A stretch of DNA of 64,000 bases from an uncultured Dehalococcoidia bacterium (GCA_958295865.1 CATQHF010000001.1:186001-250000), one strand, 5' to 3'. Shown: positions 16,170 to 25,551, counted from the first letter of the stretch. Made by a program: numbers and translations. Notes: generated from the letters alone by a model not told the origin.

Positions 16170-16468
16170 CAGCGATGATCGGCGGTGGTGGATTGCAGCG
16201 GCGGCGGCATAAACACCCCCGCCCCCCACCTTGTCATTCCGAACGCAGTGAGGAATCAAAAATCCCAATCTGCCGAACACCCATGCCTTCAGCAACCGCC
16301 CTTGAACATCGGTTGCCATCGGCCCGCGCAACACCGCACACCAACCCCAAACACAACCCAATTCTTAATTCCTAATTTTTAATTCTCAATTGAAAAAGGC
16401 AGGACAGCCGGAGGACACAGCCCCCAACCATCCTGCCCATATATTCCCGTCATATCGACGCCGGCTAG
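16170..16468. repeat. Intergenic repeat cluster
   Basis: No gene. It holds a dispersed repeat running from GTCATTCCGAACGCAGTGAG (about 16233) through CCTTCAGCAACCG to an AATTCTTAATTCC tract (about 16361-16389). The same string recurs after the second gene copy (55035-55182) and, diverged, at 53158-53298. Confidence 0.7.
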
Positions 16469-17140
16469 TTACACCACGGCAACCCCGTTAGCAGCCGCGC
16501 CGTTAGCGGCAGCGCCATTCACCGGCATACCGCTCGCAGGCATGCCATTGGCAGACGCGCTGTTATGCTGCTGCTGCCGCTTGCCCGCCTCCACCTCAAG
16601 GTTGAGCGCGTCGAGTCCGCGCCTCACCTGCCCGAGCACATCGGCGAGCTGCTCCTCAAGGTTGAACAGCACCTCGCGGGCGTAGCTGTCCGCGCCGTCG
16701 CGCCGCGCCAAAGCCACATTCTCCGCCTCGCTCACGATACGATACGCCTTGCGCTGCGCGTCCTGCAAGATCTGCTGCGACTCATAAGCCGCCTGCTCCT
16801 GCTTCTCCTGCGCCAGCTCCTCCGCCCGCTTCAATATCGACGACTCATCGACCTTGCTGCGATACTCCTCATTCGCCTGCGAAGTTACCCGCGAGACCTC
16901 ATCCTCCGCGCCCGTGCGAATTCGCTTCGCCTCCAGATACGCCTGATTGAGGATGCTATCCTTCATCTGAATGACCTCCGACGCCTCGCGCACATCGTCA
17001 GTCATGTCTATGCTGTTGAGCTGCTGGCTCAGCCTAATCAGGCTGTCCGTCTCCACCATCACCTTGCCCCGGAAGCCCGGTACGCGGGTGCCTGTCTGTG
17101 CCAGCGCCGCCAATTGGTCTGCGATCTGTGGGGTCTGCAT
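16469..17140 (-). CDS. Coiled-coil protein, DivIVA/ATPase-B-like, coaD neighbour
   Basis: 223 residues. An N-terminal segment (GTRVPGFRGKVMVETDSLIRL) is followed by a long predicted coiled coil, residues 50-190, with alternating acidic and basic heptads (DSILNQAYLEAKRIRTGAED, AQRKAYRIVSEAE), then a low-complexity tail of repeated NGxxA units. Such proteins are commonly placed beside coaD and rsmD in Chloroflexota and Firmicutes and are sometimes called DivIVA-like or ATP-synthase-B-like; their role is not established. It ends the rsmD-coaD row, 397 bp away from coaD, and has RBS GAGGGAGGAC. Confidence 0.7.
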   Translation of the reverse strand: MQTPQIADQLAALAQTGTRVPGFRGKVMVETDSLIRLSQQLNSIDMTDDVREASEVIQMKDSILNQAYLEAKRIRTGAEDEVSRVTSQANEEYRSKVDESSILKRAEELAQEKQEQAAYESQQILQDAQRKAYRIVSEAENVALARRDGADSYAREVLFNLEEQLADVLGQVRRGLDALNLEVEAGKRQQQHNSASANGMPASGMPVNGAAANGAAANGVAVV

Positions 17141-17537
17141 TTGTCCTCCCTCTCCATTTAATTTGTTGACTAATAAATATCTCGGCCTGTCGGTATCTCA
17201 ATTAAGTTCTGCCGACATTTCTCCCGCTATCCCGACTTCTCCACCATCCCAAGCGCCCGTCCCTTATCATCCCGACAACCCTCACCCCATCATCCCAAGC
17301 GCCTCTTAACCTTGCCATCCGAAACGCCCCTCACTCGCCCTGCCCCTTGTCATCCCAACAACCCTCATCACCCCATCATCCCAAGCGCCCTGCCCCCTGT
17401 CATCCCGACAACCCTCATCACCCCATCACCCCAAGCGCCTCTTAACCTTGCCATCCGAAGCGCCCCTCACTCGCCATCCCAAGCCTCAACCCCCAAGCCC
17501 AAACACAACCCAATTCTTAATTCCTAATTTTTAATTC
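17141..17537. repeat. C-rich degenerate repeat region
   Basis: No gene seen. The stretch is made of degenerate units like ATCATCCCAAGCGCC, CTGTCATCCCGACAACC and CTCTTAACCTTGCCATCCG, each present two to four times, ending in an AATTCTTAATT tract at 17512-17543. Confidence 0.65.
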
Positions 17538-18035
17538 TTAATTCCCGTCCACATCCGCCCCCAGCTTCTCATTGAGCGCCTCAAACACCGGAGCCGGTAT
17601 CAAGTTCTCGATCCTCCCGCCCAACTGCGCCACTTCCTTGATGCGGCTCGAATGTACGAACTGGTTCTCCAGCGCGGTCATCAGGCACACCACATCGATC
17701 TCCGGGTCGATATTGCGCCACATCAGCGCCATCTCAAACTCCGTCTCGAAGTCCTCGCCCGCGCGCAGCCCCCTGATGATGAACTCCGCGTCCACCCCGC
17801 GCGCCACCATCGGCGCAAGCCCCACAAACGGCATCACCCGCACATTGGACAGATGCGGTATCGACCGCCTGAACAGCTCCACCCGCTCCTCCGTCGTGAA
17901 CATCAACCGCTTCGTCGGCGGCGTGTCATACACCCCAACCACAAGTTCATCGAACAGGCGCGAAGCCCGCGTCGCAATGTCCACATGCCCGTTGTGAACG
18001 GGGTCGAAACTGCCAGGGTACAACGCCCTAACCAT
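17538..18035 (-). CDS. coaD: Phosphopantetheine adenylyltransferase
   Basis: Makes dephospho-CoA from 4'-phosphopantetheine and ATP. 165 residues, the normal length. ALYPGSFDPVHNGHVDIATR holds the nucleotidyltransferase TxxH-like motif (GSFDPVHNGH), and VHSSRIKEVAQLGG the ISSTxxR-type loop. Its ATG overlaps the rsmD stop by 8 nt, so it is translated together with rsmD. Confidence 0.95.
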   Translation of the reverse strand: MVRALYPGSFDPVHNGHVDIATRASRLFDELVVGVYDTPPTKRLMFTTEERVELFRRSIPHLSNVRVMPFVGLAPMVARGVDAEFIIRGLRAGEDFETEFEMALMWRNIDPEIDVVCLMTALENQFVHSSRIKEVAQLGGRIENLIPAPVFEALNEKLGADVDGN

Positions 18036-18591
18036 CTATCCCTCCGGCTTCATACATAGATATTGCCGTATCCCCATAGCGTCGCCGCGTCAGCAGCGAA
18101 AGCCTGCCATACTCATCCATCATCGCCGTATCGCGCCGATGCTCAGCCACCACAACGCCGCCCTCAGCCATCAAGCCGCCCCGATTGAGCGCCCCCATCA
18201 GCCCTTGCCAGTCGTCCAGCGCATAAGGCGGGTCCGCGAAGACCAGCCCATAGCCGCCGTCCAGCGACTCCAGCGCTCGCTCCACCCTGCCGCCATGAAC
18301 GCTCCCGCGCTCATCCAGCCCCAGCGCCGCCAGCGCCTCACGAATCCGCCGACACCGCCGCGCGCTCAACTCCACGAACTCCACGCTCTCAGCCCCGCGG
18401 CTCAGCGCCTCCAGCCCAAGCGCCCCGGTGCCCGCATACAAATCGAGCGCCCGCGCGCCCCTCACCACATCCGCCCCCAAAATCGAGAATATCGCCCCGC
18501 GCACCCTGTCCGATGTCGGTCTGAGGTCAGCCCCCCTCGGCAGCCTGAACCTGCGCCCGCGATGTTCGCCGCCCGTAATCCGCAGGCTCAC
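18028..18591 (-). CDS. rsmD: 16S rRNA (guanine966-N2)-methyltransferase
   Basis: Methylates G966 of 16S rRNA. About 187 residues from GTG 18591 (AGAGG just upstream); an open frame continues up to 18684 but that extension does not look like the family. LRITGGEHRGRRFRLP is the typical start; LDLYAGTGALGLEALSRGA binds SAM; LVFADPPYALDDW contains the DPPY catalytic motif. coaD overlaps its end, an arrangement common across bacteria. Confidence 0.92.
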   Translation of the reverse strand: MSLRITGGEHRGRRFRLPRGADLRPTSDRVRGAIFSILGADVVRGARALDLYAGTGALGLEALSRGAESVEFVELSARRCRRIREALAALGLDERGSVHGGRVERALESLDGGYGLVFADPPYALDDWQGLMGALNRGGLMAEGGVVVAEHRRDTAMMDEYGRLSLLTRRRYGDTAISMYEAGGIDG

Positions 18592-18718
18592 TCGCTTACC
18601 TCTGCCCCATCCCGCTCTACTCCCCAATCCGTGCGTCAACACTAGCACGCCCCATTTTGAGCGATAAAGGACTTTTTTAGCCATTTTTTGAGAAAGTGTT
18701 CAATAAAAGTCCCCCTTG

Positions 18719-18732
18719 GATAGCGTTTCCAT
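18719..18732. repeat. Solo insertion-sequence end
   Basis: GATAGCGTTTCCAT is identical to the first 14 bases of the terminal repeat of the IS at 143-1207. No transposase is near, so this is a relic or part of a miniature derivative, directly left of a MITE-1 copy. Confidence 0.5.
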
Positions 18733-18736
18733 ATTG

Positions 18737-18827
18737 GAGAAAGTCCCTTCCCCCAGAGGGGGAAGGTTAGGATGGGGGCGAAAATGCTCGCCCATCGACG
18801 GCTAAACTATACCAATGCAATCTTCTC
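18737..18827. repeat. MITE-1 repeat copy b
   Basis: Short form, with hairpin CCTTCCCCCAGAGGGGGAAGG and the end GCAATCTTCTC. The left end is reduced to GAGAAAG. A MITE-2 copy follows after only 3 nt. Confidence 0.75.
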
Positions 18828-18830
18828 ATC

Positions 18831-18912
18831 AGGACTTACGCACTTGAATATGAACTCCTACCCGAGATTGACCCGTTTCAAGTACGAAATCGCGCTCAAC
18901 TGCGTAAGTCCT
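18831..18912. repeat. MITE-2 repeat copy 1
   Basis: 82 bp with inverted ends AGGACTTACGCA and TGCGTAAGTCCT; the middle has GAACTCCTACCCGAGATTGA. Other copies are at 40201-40283 (opposite direction) and 47164-47245. Confidence 0.75.
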
Positions 18913-19032
18913 AACAGCAACAAACCGTCTGCGAAGAAACCCTATCCTTTTGTCATCCCAAATATCCTGTATCCTGTTCACCCCCGTTCCTGATAAGATA
19001 TAGCAGGCATCCCCAAAGTAGAGACGAAAACC

Positions 19033-20517
19033 ATGACCCAATCCGAAAACGAACTGTTCCGTGTGCGCCTCGAAAAGCTGGAACGGCTGCGCGAGCGCGG
19101 CATAGAGCCATACCCCCACAACTACGACCGCACGCACACCAGCGCGCAGGCAATCAGCCTGTTCGAGCGGCGCGAAGCCGAGCGGCACGACGGCGCGGAC
19201 GCCGACGAAATCCCCGTATCCGTCGCCGGACGCATCACCGCATTTCGCGGCATGGGCAGAGCGTCCTTCGCCGACATCCTAGACGGCGACGGATACATTC
19301 AGGTTATGTTCAGGCGCAACGCCCTCGCCGACGCCTACGACACGCTGCGCGACCTGGACATCGGCGACTGGATTGGCGTAGAAGGCGATGTGTTCCGCAC
19401 CCGCACCGGCCAGATAACCGTATCAGCAAGAAAGTTCACCCTGCTATGCAAGTCGCTGCGCCCCCTGCCCGAAAAATGGCACGGCTTACAGGATGTAGAG
19501 CTGCGCTTTCGCCAGCGATACCTCGACCTCATCGCCAACCCGGAAGCGCGCCGCGTCGCCGTCATGCGTAGCCGCATCGTCAGCGCAATCCGCCGCTTCA
19601 TGGAGTCGCGCGGCTTCCTAGAAGTGGAGACGCCAACCCTCGTACCCATCGCCGCCGGTGGCATGGCGCACCCATTCGTCACCCACCACAACATGCTTGG
19701 GCGCGACCTCTACCTCCGCATCGCAACCGAACTCCACCTCAAGCGCCTCATCGTCGGCGGCATCGAGCGCGTATATGAAATCGGCAAAATCTTCCGCAAC
19801 GAGGGGCTTGACCTGACGCACAACCCAGAGTTCACCTCTATGGAGAGCTACCAGTCATTCGCCGACTACAACGACGTGATGCAAATGGTCGAGCAGCTCG
19901 TCCACACGGTAGCGCAAGAGGTTCTAGGCACATCGGTCGTCGAATTCGACGGCGAGCGCATAGACTTCACGCCCCCCTGGCCGCGCCTCAGCCTGCTGGA
20001 ACAGATACAGCGGCACAGCGGCATAGACTTCCTAGAGCATCCCGACATAGAATCCATGAAGTCGGCGATGGCGCGCATCGGCATAGATGTCAGCCAGCAG
20101 CTGAGCTGGCCCGGCCTGCTAGACAAGCTCATCTCATCGCGCGTCGAAGACACGCTGCGCCAGCCCTGCTTCCTAGTGGACTACCCGGTAGAAATGTCGC
20201 CGCTCGCCAAGAAGAAGGCCGACGACCCGCGCCTAGTGGAACGCTTCGAAGGCTTCGTCGCCGGCATGGAGCTTTGCAACGCCTTCACCGAGCTGAACGA
20301 CCCCGTCGACCAGCGCCGCCGCTTCGAAGAGCAAGAGGCGCTGCGCTCCCAGTTCGCGGGCGAAGAGACCGACAGGCTCGACGAAGACTTCCTAATCGCC
20401 ATCGAGCACGGCATGCCCCCCACCGGCGGACTAGGCATCGGAATAGACCGACTAGCCATGCTCTTCTCCGGCCACAAAACCATCCGCGAAGTCGTCCTCT
20501 TCCCCCAAATGCGCTAA
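19033..20517 (+). CDS. lysS: Lysyl-tRNA synthetase, class II
   Basis: Attaches lysine to tRNA-Lys. 494 residues. The N-terminal OB fold (IPVSVAGRITAFRGMGRASF) binds the anticodon. Class II motif 1 is near SRIVSAIRRFMESRGFLEVE, motif 2 is YEIGKIFRNEGLDLTHNPEF, motif 3 is GLGIGIDRLAML near the C-terminus. Length and motifs are complete. The next gene, a secreted protein, starts 53 nt downstream but is probably unrelated. Confidence 0.97.
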   Translation: MTQSENELFRVRLEKLERLRERGIEPYPHNYDRTHTSAQAISLFERREAERHDGADADEIPVSVAGRITAFRGMGRASFADILDGDGYIQVMFRRNALADAYDTLRDLDIGDWIGVEGDVFRTRTGQITVSARKFTLLCKSLRPLPEKWHGLQDVELRFRQRYLDLIANPEARRVAVMRSRIVSAIRRFMESRGFLEVETPTLVPIAAGGMAHPFVTHHNMLGRDLYLRIATELHLKRLIVGGIERVYEIGKIFRNEGLDLTHNPEFTSMESYQSFADYNDVMQMVEQLVHTVAQEVLGTSVVEFDGERIDFTPPWPRLSLLEQIQRHSGIDFLEHPDIESMKSAMARIGIDVSQQLSWPGLLDKLISSRVEDTLRQPCFLVDYPVEMSPLAKKKADDPRLVERFEGFVAGMELCNAFTELNDPVDQRRRFEEQEALRSQFAGEETDRLDEDFLIAIEHGMPPTGGLGIGIDRLAMLFSGHKTIREVVLFPQMR

Positions 20518-20570
20518 CAAAGACTAACTCTATCAGTTTGGACATGCTTTTGAAGTAAGAGAGGATCAAA

Positions 20571-21461
20571 TTGAAAAGTTTAGAAAAGTTCCTGACCAGA
20601 ATCTTGTCAATCGTAGCCCTGGTCTTGATGGCTGGAATAGCGGGAGCGTTACTGACCAATTCCCTCTCTAAAGTCGACGCGTCCCATGACACCGCAGCAC
20701 ACAATTATAGCTCATTTGCCTTGGGACTATCAGATGCTCTCGCATGCTGGATAACGAATGATCTGAATGTCGAATGTGCAAACTCGGATGAGCACCCTAA
20801 AGACGGAACATGGCATGAAGTAGTCAGCAGAGGCGACTACGCCTGCGCCAAGAACCACTACCGCGGCCAAGTCAGATGCTGGGGCAGCGTCGAGTACGGA
20901 GATCACCTAACCCCTACAGCCATTCCAACCGAAACCCCAACACCGGAGCCTACCGCAACTGCTACAATAACTCCGACCCCAACACCGGATCCTAATGCAA
21001 CGGCCACTCCGACGCCAGTTCCCTCAGCGCCTTTCTCAGAGCATGTAACTTTGAAGTGCAACTATGTAGCGCAATCTCAGATTAACCTGCCGGTAAGGCA
21101 GGAAGGCTCGCTAGGGACTGACTGCAACGCCAACTACTACCACCTCGATGTGGTTGAATCCGGGGAGGTTCAGCTGTCGGCAGCTCACAAGGCGGGGACG
21201 GACGATCACGCATTCCTGCTGTTGGAGAAGCTAGAGCCTGTTTCGTGGCGAAGTGTAACTGAGGGTTTTGTCAGGTTTGAGCCTAAAAAGCTAGAGGTTA
21301 CACTTGAAGCCGGAACCAGATATAGAATCGTCGTGGTAACTACAACCGATTACTTCCTCAAACTAGAGGAGGTAGCGGATGAAGAGCCTCCGCTACTAGA
21401 TTCGGCTTCCGTTTCAGAGATGGAGATAAACCTGCCCTCAGAATCTACCTTAGTCAGGTAG
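20571..21461 (+). CDS. Secreted or anchored protein with Thr/Pro linker
   Basis: 296 residues from a TTG with GAGAGG upstream. A hydrophobic N-terminal segment (ILSIVALVLMAGIAGALL, about 12-29) is a signal peptide or anchor. A cysteine-containing domain follows (to about 115), then a linker rich in TPTPEPTATA repeats (about 120-150), and a beta-rich domain of about 100 residues (HVTLKCNYVAQSQINLPV ... LEAGTRYRIVVVTT), similar in style to bacterial pre-peptidase/Ig-like domains. Function unknown. The same linker type occurs in the pentapeptide lipoprotein at 57.7-59.3 kb. Confidence 0.7.
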   Translation: MKSLEKFLTRILSIVALVLMAGIAGALLTNSLSKVDASHDTAAHNYSSFALGLSDALACWITNDLNVECANSDEHPKDGTWHEVVSRGDYACAKNHYRGQVRCWGSVEYGDHLTPTAIPTETPTPEPTATATITPTPTPDPNATATPTPVPSAPFSEHVTLKCNYVAQSQINLPVRQEGSLGTDCNANYYHLDVVESGEVQLSAAHKAGTDDHAFLLLEKLEPVSWRSVTEGFVRFEPKKLEVTLEAGTRYRIVVVTTTDYFLKLEEVADEEPPLLDSASVSEMEINLPSESTLVR

Positions 21462-21579
21462 TGCTGATACCTGTAATAGACAGGATGGAAGAAATAGGAA
21501 CATGGCTGTGTTACCACTCCCTTCCCCCTATTTCCCCTCCATCCTGCCCATCCATACCTAAATGAAAGGCAATAATACG

Positions 21580-21780
21580 ATGATGCTGGACTTGGGATTT
21601 CAGATAATATCCTGCCCCATAGGTGGCGAACCCACAGCGATAACCCTGCCCTACTATGACGCCGCCTTCGTCATAACCGAGATGCCCTACCTCGAAGTCG
21701 ACCCTGACGCCTTCGACCACGACATCGAAGATCGCGTCACCTGCCCCGAAGGCCACACCTTCTACCTATACGCCTACTGA
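21580..21780 (+). CDS. Small hypothetical protein
   Basis: About 66 residues starting MMLDLGFQIISCPIGGEP; AAAGG lies 11 nt upstream. Ends with CPEGHTFYLYAY. Two CPxG motifs (CPIGG, CPEGH) are 44 residues apart and could share a metal. Not recognised. An ATG at 21562 would add six residues. Confidence 0.45.
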   Translation: MMLDLGFQIISCPIGGEPTAITLPYYDAAFVITEMPYLEVDPDAFDHDIEDRVTCPEGHTFYLYAY

Positions 21781-21801
21781 AAGCGCCCCGGCCGCCGTTG
21801 G

Positions 21802-21824
21802 ACGGCGTTTCCATTCAGATGGCA
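21802..21824. repeat. Solo insertion-sequence end
   Basis: GACGGCGTTTCCATTCAGATG resembles the IS end at 143 (a 14-base core GCGTTTCCATTCAG is identical). It leads directly into REP-3, as a similar ATGGCAAA-REP-3 join does at positions 50-90. Confidence 0.5.
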
Positions 21825-21834
21825 AATCTTTTTC

Positions 21835-21980
21835 GTCATTCCTGCTCACTCACCGTCATTCCTGCGAAAGCAGGAATCCAGAGCTTTGAGATAGCCTAAA
21901 ATTATGCGAAAGTGCCTACATTTCGATGTTCTGACTTCCCGTTTTCACGGGAATGACGCAAATGTCCACATAACCTAGCC
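21835..21980. repeat. REP-3 repeat, full copy
   Basis: Hairpin TTCCTGCGAAAGCAGGAA, then CTTTGAGATAGCCTAAAAT, a CGAAAG..CCTACATT core, a second hairpin CCCGTTTTCACGGG, and the end ATAACCTAGC. Other copies lie at 26235, 26697, 39855, 44440 and 45336. Confidence 0.75.
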
Positions 21981-22010
21981 AAAGAGTTAGCCCAATACTG
22001 GAGACGAAAA

Positions 22011-22298
22011 ATGGCTGATGCTTACACCAATTGGGACATCACCGAGCATCTGAACAATAAGGAGGACGCCCGCTTTTATCTCGAAGCCGCCGCCGAAGAA
22101 GACCCCGGGGACGGCAGCCTGATCCGCGTTGCCATCAACGACATCGCGCGAGCGCAAAATATGGGCAAGCTCCCGCTGGAAACCGGCGTCAACCCTAACG
22201 GATTCTACGAGGCGCTTGCCAAAGACGGCAATCCCTCTTTCGCCACAGTGATGAAGATTGCCCGCGCGCTAGGAATGCAACTCCGCTTCACCGCTTAG
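22011..22298 (+). CDS. Orphan addiction-module antidote protein
   Basis: 95 residues of the small helix-turn-helix antitoxin family paired with HigB/RelE toxins: YTNWDITEHLNNKEDARFYL, NDIARAQNMGKLP and FYEALAKDGNPSFATVMKIA. Unlike the higBA pair at 11.2 kb, no toxin gene is next to it; upstream is a REP-3 repeat, downstream the convergent rhomboid gene, which it overlaps by 30 nt. It may control a distant toxin or be a remnant. Confidence 0.8.
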   Translation: MADAYTNWDITEHLNNKEDARFYLEAAAEEDPGDGSLIRVAINDIARAQNMGKLPLETGVNPNGFYEALAKDGNPSFATVMKIARALGMQLRFTA

Positions 22299-22898
22299 TT
22301 CGCCCGCGTCGCCCGTCCCCCGCGTATGCCGCGCCGCAACCACACCCGCTATCAGCCCGAACAAGTGCGCCTCCCAAGAGATGAAGCCGCCCTGCGGCAG
22401 CGCCCCCACGACGATGCCGCCGCCGTAGAATACCGCCACCACGACCGCGACCAGTATGGACCAGAAGCTGCGCTCATACCAGCCCCTAGCCACGAGATAG
22501 CCAAAAAAGCCAAACAGCAGCCCACTCGCGCCTATGTGTATCGCCGGACGCCCCACGAGCCACACCAGCGCGCCGCCCAGCAATATGATGACCAGCGACG
22601 CGCCCGCAAGCGTCCTTGCCCCGCGCAGCGCAACCAGCACGCCCAGCACAGCCAGCCCCAAGGTGTTCGAGAGCAGATGACTGAAGTCGCCATGCAGCAG
22701 CGGGCTTAGCGCGATGCCCCTGACCGCGCCCGCAAAATACGAAACGCTCGGCTCGAACAGGCCCAGCCCCTTATACGGCAGCGCAAGCGGCGCGAGGCCG
22801 TAGTCGTTCAAGCCATGTCCCACCAGCGCATTCACCCCCTCCACAACCCACAGCAGCGCCACAAAGCCCACAAGCAGCAGCAATCCACTACGCATCAA
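22269..22898 (-). CDS. Rhomboid-family intramembrane serine protease
   Basis: 209 residues, about six membrane helices. The conserved SPLLHGDFSHLLSNTLGL loop, the catalytic serine in IGASGLLFGFFGYLVARG (GxSG, about 127) and catalytic histidine in SWEAHLFGLIAGVVAAR (about 181) match the rhomboid dyad. It would cut transmembrane substrates within the inner membrane; substrates are unknown. Confidence 0.88.
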   Translation of the reverse strand: MMRSGLLLLVGFVALLWVVEGVNALVGHGLNDYGLAPLALPYKGLGLFEPSVSYFAGAVRGIALSPLLHGDFSHLLSNTLGLAVLGVLVALRGARTLAGASLVIILLGGALVWLVGRPAIHIGASGLLFGFFGYLVARGWYERSFWSILVAVVVAVFYGGGIVVGALPQGGFISWEAHLFGLIAGVVAARHTRGTGDAGELSGEAELHS

Positions 22899-22926
22899 AG
22901 CCTCCCTAGGACTTATCTACTACAAC

Positions 22927-24969
22927 CTACCCCTCGCCCGTTCCGCCCAGATTGTCGATATGCACGGGCGCGATGTCGTCCGCCAACTCAAACCCGAACA
23001 CCTTGGAATAGAAGTACAGCTCCGCCTCCAGCGCGCGCCGAATGTTCGCCGCCTGACGGAAGCCGTGCTGCTCACCCTCGAATGTCAGGTATGCGACCGG
23101 TAGCCCCTTCTCGCGCAGCGCGTCCACCATCAACTCCGCTTGGTTCGGCGGCACAATCTCATCGTCCAGCCCTTGCAGCACAATCATCGGCGCGGACAGC
23201 CCATCGATATGGCTGATAGGCGAGCGCTCCCTGTATCGCTCTTGATGCTCCGCAAAGCGCCCCACAAGCGTATCCATATACCGCGACTCGAACTTGTGCG
23301 TATCGTGCGCCAGCGCCTCGAGCTCGCTTATGCCGTAGTAGCTCGCCCCCGCGCCGAATGTGTCGCGCGTCGTGAGCGCGAGCAGCGTGGTAAAGCCGCC
23401 CGCGCTGCTGCCCCGAATGATGAGCCTGTCGGCGTCCGCAAGTCCCTGCGCCACCATGTAGTTCGCGCCATTAACGCAGTCATCCACATCAACCACCCCC
23501 CAATTGCCGTTGAGCCGCCGCCTGTACGCCGTGCCGTAACCACTGCTGCCTCCGTAGTTCACATCCAGCAGCGCAACGCCCCGGCTAGTCCAGAACTGCT
23601 TGCGAAGATCCAAAGACGCATCCGCCGCGCTCGTCGGCCCCCCGTGGCTGATGACAATCATCGGCGGCTTCTCGCCCACCGCTCCACCGCCATCGCCACC
23701 CGTCGCGGAAGCGTCCGCTCCATCGCCTGCCGTCTCCCCGGGGGCAGAAAAATCCCTGTTCGTGGGCGGATAGTAGAAGGCATGCGCCGTCAAGCCGTTC
23801 TCAGTCGGGAACTCTATCGGCTGCGGGCGCGAGATATAGCCCTCATCCGGGCTGACATCGTTGCTGCTGCGAAGCCGCGTAGTGCTGCCGTCCACTAGGT
23901 CATGGCGCATCAGCGACATGGGCATCGTCGGCGAGCCTGCCGTGAACGCCACATGGCGCGGCGTAACATGCAGCGTCCCAATGTCCGTGAACGGCGTCGG
24001 CACGGCAGTCAGCGCGCCGCTTGCCGTATCTATGTCGCCGATGTGCCATGCGCCCGCCTGCGTATAGGCGCAGATGATGCGCTCGTCCGACGCGAAGCCG
24101 TAGGCGCTCAGCCCGAACACCCACGCAGGCTTGCCGAATTCGGCATCCATCGCGCATACAGGCTCCACGCCGTCAAAGTTCGCCGCGCTGCGATAGATGT
24201 TCCACCAGCCCGTCCTATCCGATACGAAGTGCAGCGCGCCCGACGGCGACCACGACGGCTGAAAGATAGACTCGCTCGGTCCCCCCGCCACAAGACGCCT
24301 CTCGCCCAACCCGCCGTCAGCCGTCAGCGCAGCCACCCAAAGCTCACAGCCGTCCCAAGGCATGTTGGGATGGTTCCACGACAGCCACGCCAGCGTAGAG
24401 CCGTCAGGACTTATGCGCGGGCTGGAGTAGAAGGACGCGCCCGACGCCAGTACGCGGCTGCCCCCGCGCTCCAAGTCGATGGCGACTATGCTGTTCACCG
24501 CCTCGCGCCAAGACGACGAGTGATCCTCGCGCACACAGACCATCACCCCACGACGCGCGCATATCTCGCCATCCGCATAGCGCATATCAATCTCAGGCGT
24601 AAGCGGCTGCGGCGCGCCCGCGCCATCCGAGTGAGGCATAACCGCCTGCTTGTATATCCGCTGGTCGGCAAAGTTGCTGAAATAGACGACGCCCGCGCCA
24701 TCCGTCCCGCCCACGCAGAACGCGCCGCCCCCATACTCATGCACGCGAGTTCGCGCGCTATACTCCGGCGGCGTCAGGTCGTACATCATGCCGTCCGGCG
24801 CGCGCCGCACAATCACACTGCGCGCATCGTCCGCCGGGCGCATCTCCGTCCAGTAAATATCATCGCCATGCAGCGCGACATCCCCGATGCCGATGCTCGC
24901 CGCCACAATCAGCCCCGAACTTATCGGAGACTTCCATGAGCCATAGGGCGCTATCGTCTTGTCGTTCAT
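22927..24969 (-). CDS. S9-family peptidase (prolyl oligopeptidase type)
   Basis: 680 residues. The N-terminal half is a WD/beta-propeller region (LAWLSWNHPNMPWDGCELWV, PSWSPSGALHFVSDRTGWWN). The C-terminal alpha/beta hydrolase has MIVISHGGPTSA, the nucleophile in IIRGSSAGGFTTLLAL, the aspartate in LQGLDDEIVPPNQA and the histidine in FEGEQHGFRQA. It should release dipeptides or acyl-amino acids from peptides; no signal peptide is seen, so it is likely cytoplasmic. It ends 28 bp from the rhomboid start in the same direction. Confidence 0.92.
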   Translation of the reverse strand: MNDKTIAPYGSWKSPISSGLIVAASIGIGDVALHGDDIYWTEMRPADDARSVIVRRAPDGMMYDLTPPEYSARTRVHEYGGGAFCVGGTDGAGVVYFSNFADQRIYKQAVMPHSDGAGAPQPLTPEIDMRYADGEICARRGVMVCVREDHSSSWREAVNSIVAIDLERGGSRVLASGASFYSSPRISPDGSTLAWLSWNHPNMPWDGCELWVAALTADGGLGERRLVAGGPSESIFQPSWSPSGALHFVSDRTGWWNIYRSAANFDGVEPVCAMDAEFGKPAWVFGLSAYGFASDERIICAYTQAGAWHIGDIDTASGALTAVPTPFTDIGTLHVTPRHVAFTAGSPTMPMSLMRHDLVDGSTTRLRSSNDVSPDEGYISRPQPIEFPTENGLTAHAFYYPPTNRDFSAPGETAGDGADASATGGDGGGAVGEKPPMIVISHGGPTSAADASLDLRKQFWTSRGVALLDVNYGGSSGYGTAYRRRLNGNWGVVDVDDCVNGANYMVAQGLADADRLIIRGSSAGGFTTLLALTTRDTFGAGASYYGISELEALAHDTHKFESRYMDTLVGRFAEHQERYRERSPISHIDGLSAPMIVLQGLDDEIVPPNQAELMVDALREKGLPVAYLTFEGEQHGFRQAANIRRALEAELYFYSKVFGFELADDIAPVHIDNLGGTGEG

Positions 24970-25058
24970 TCTTGCCCCCGCATTCTCGAATCACTGCCAT
25001 TATAAGATTGCAACAGATTTCCAGCCTACTCAACCAAAGTCACAGCACTTATGATAAA

Positions 25059-25155
25059 GAAGATTGCATTAGTCCCTTCCCCCTTTGGGGGAAGGTTAGG
25101 ATGGGGGCGAAATGCTTGCCCATCCACGGCTAAACTATACTAATGCGATTTTCTC
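25059..25155. repeat. MITE-1 repeat copy c
   Basis: GAAGATTGCATTAGT to ATGCGATTTTCTC around the CCTTCCCCCTTTGGGGGAAGG hairpin. It fills most of the gap between the S9 peptidase and the next gene. Confidence 0.78.
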
Positions 25156-25203
25156 ATAGGATATAACATGTGAAGCGCGAACATGTGCTACCATGTCAGC
25201 GAT

Positions 25204-25512
25204 ATGAAAATCACAAGACGACACAACCAAACAAAGCAACAGGCAAAGGCATGGGCGGACGACAAGCTCAGCGAGCTGCTACGGCAGTTCGGCGACTCCG
25301 TATCTGACGCATCCCACCGATGGCGCGGCGACACCTTGGAATTCAAGTTCCGCGCAATGGGAATGTTGAACCTACAAGGCACACTCGCCATAACCGACAG
25401 CGACCTCCACCTAAACCTGCCGTTCCCATTCCTAGCCAAAGGCTTTGAGCCGCGCGCAACCGCAGAAGTCAACCGCTGGCTCGACAGCAACCTACCCTCC
25501 ACCCCAACTTAA
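25204..25512 (+). CDS. Polyhydroxyalkanoic acid system-type small protein
   Basis: About 102 residues from ATG 25204; an upstream ATG at 25183 has no support. MKITRRHNQTKQQAKAWADD, RWRGDTLEFKFRAMGMLNLQ and the strand pattern GTLAITDSDLHLNLPFPFLA resemble the PHA_gran_rgn family (short proteins near polyhydroxyalkanoate genes). No PHA gene is in the window, so the named role is doubtful. Confidence 0.65.
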   Translation: MKITRRHNQTKQQAKAWADDKLSELLRQFGDSVSDASHRWRGDTLEFKFRAMGMLNLQGTLAITDSDLHLNLPFPFLAKGFEPRATAEVNRWLDSNLPSTPT

Positions 25513-25551
25513 CGCCCCGCGAATGCTGTATAATGACCGCCAGAAGGGAAG

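Noticed and set aside
17141..17537. C-rich repeats as a structured RNA or origin
   Set aside because: Units are degenerate and no stable pairing or DnaA box was found; kept only as a repeat region.
23902..24939. 345-codon open frame on the plus strand
   Set aside because: Antisense to the S9 peptidase propeller; composition of a shadow frame.
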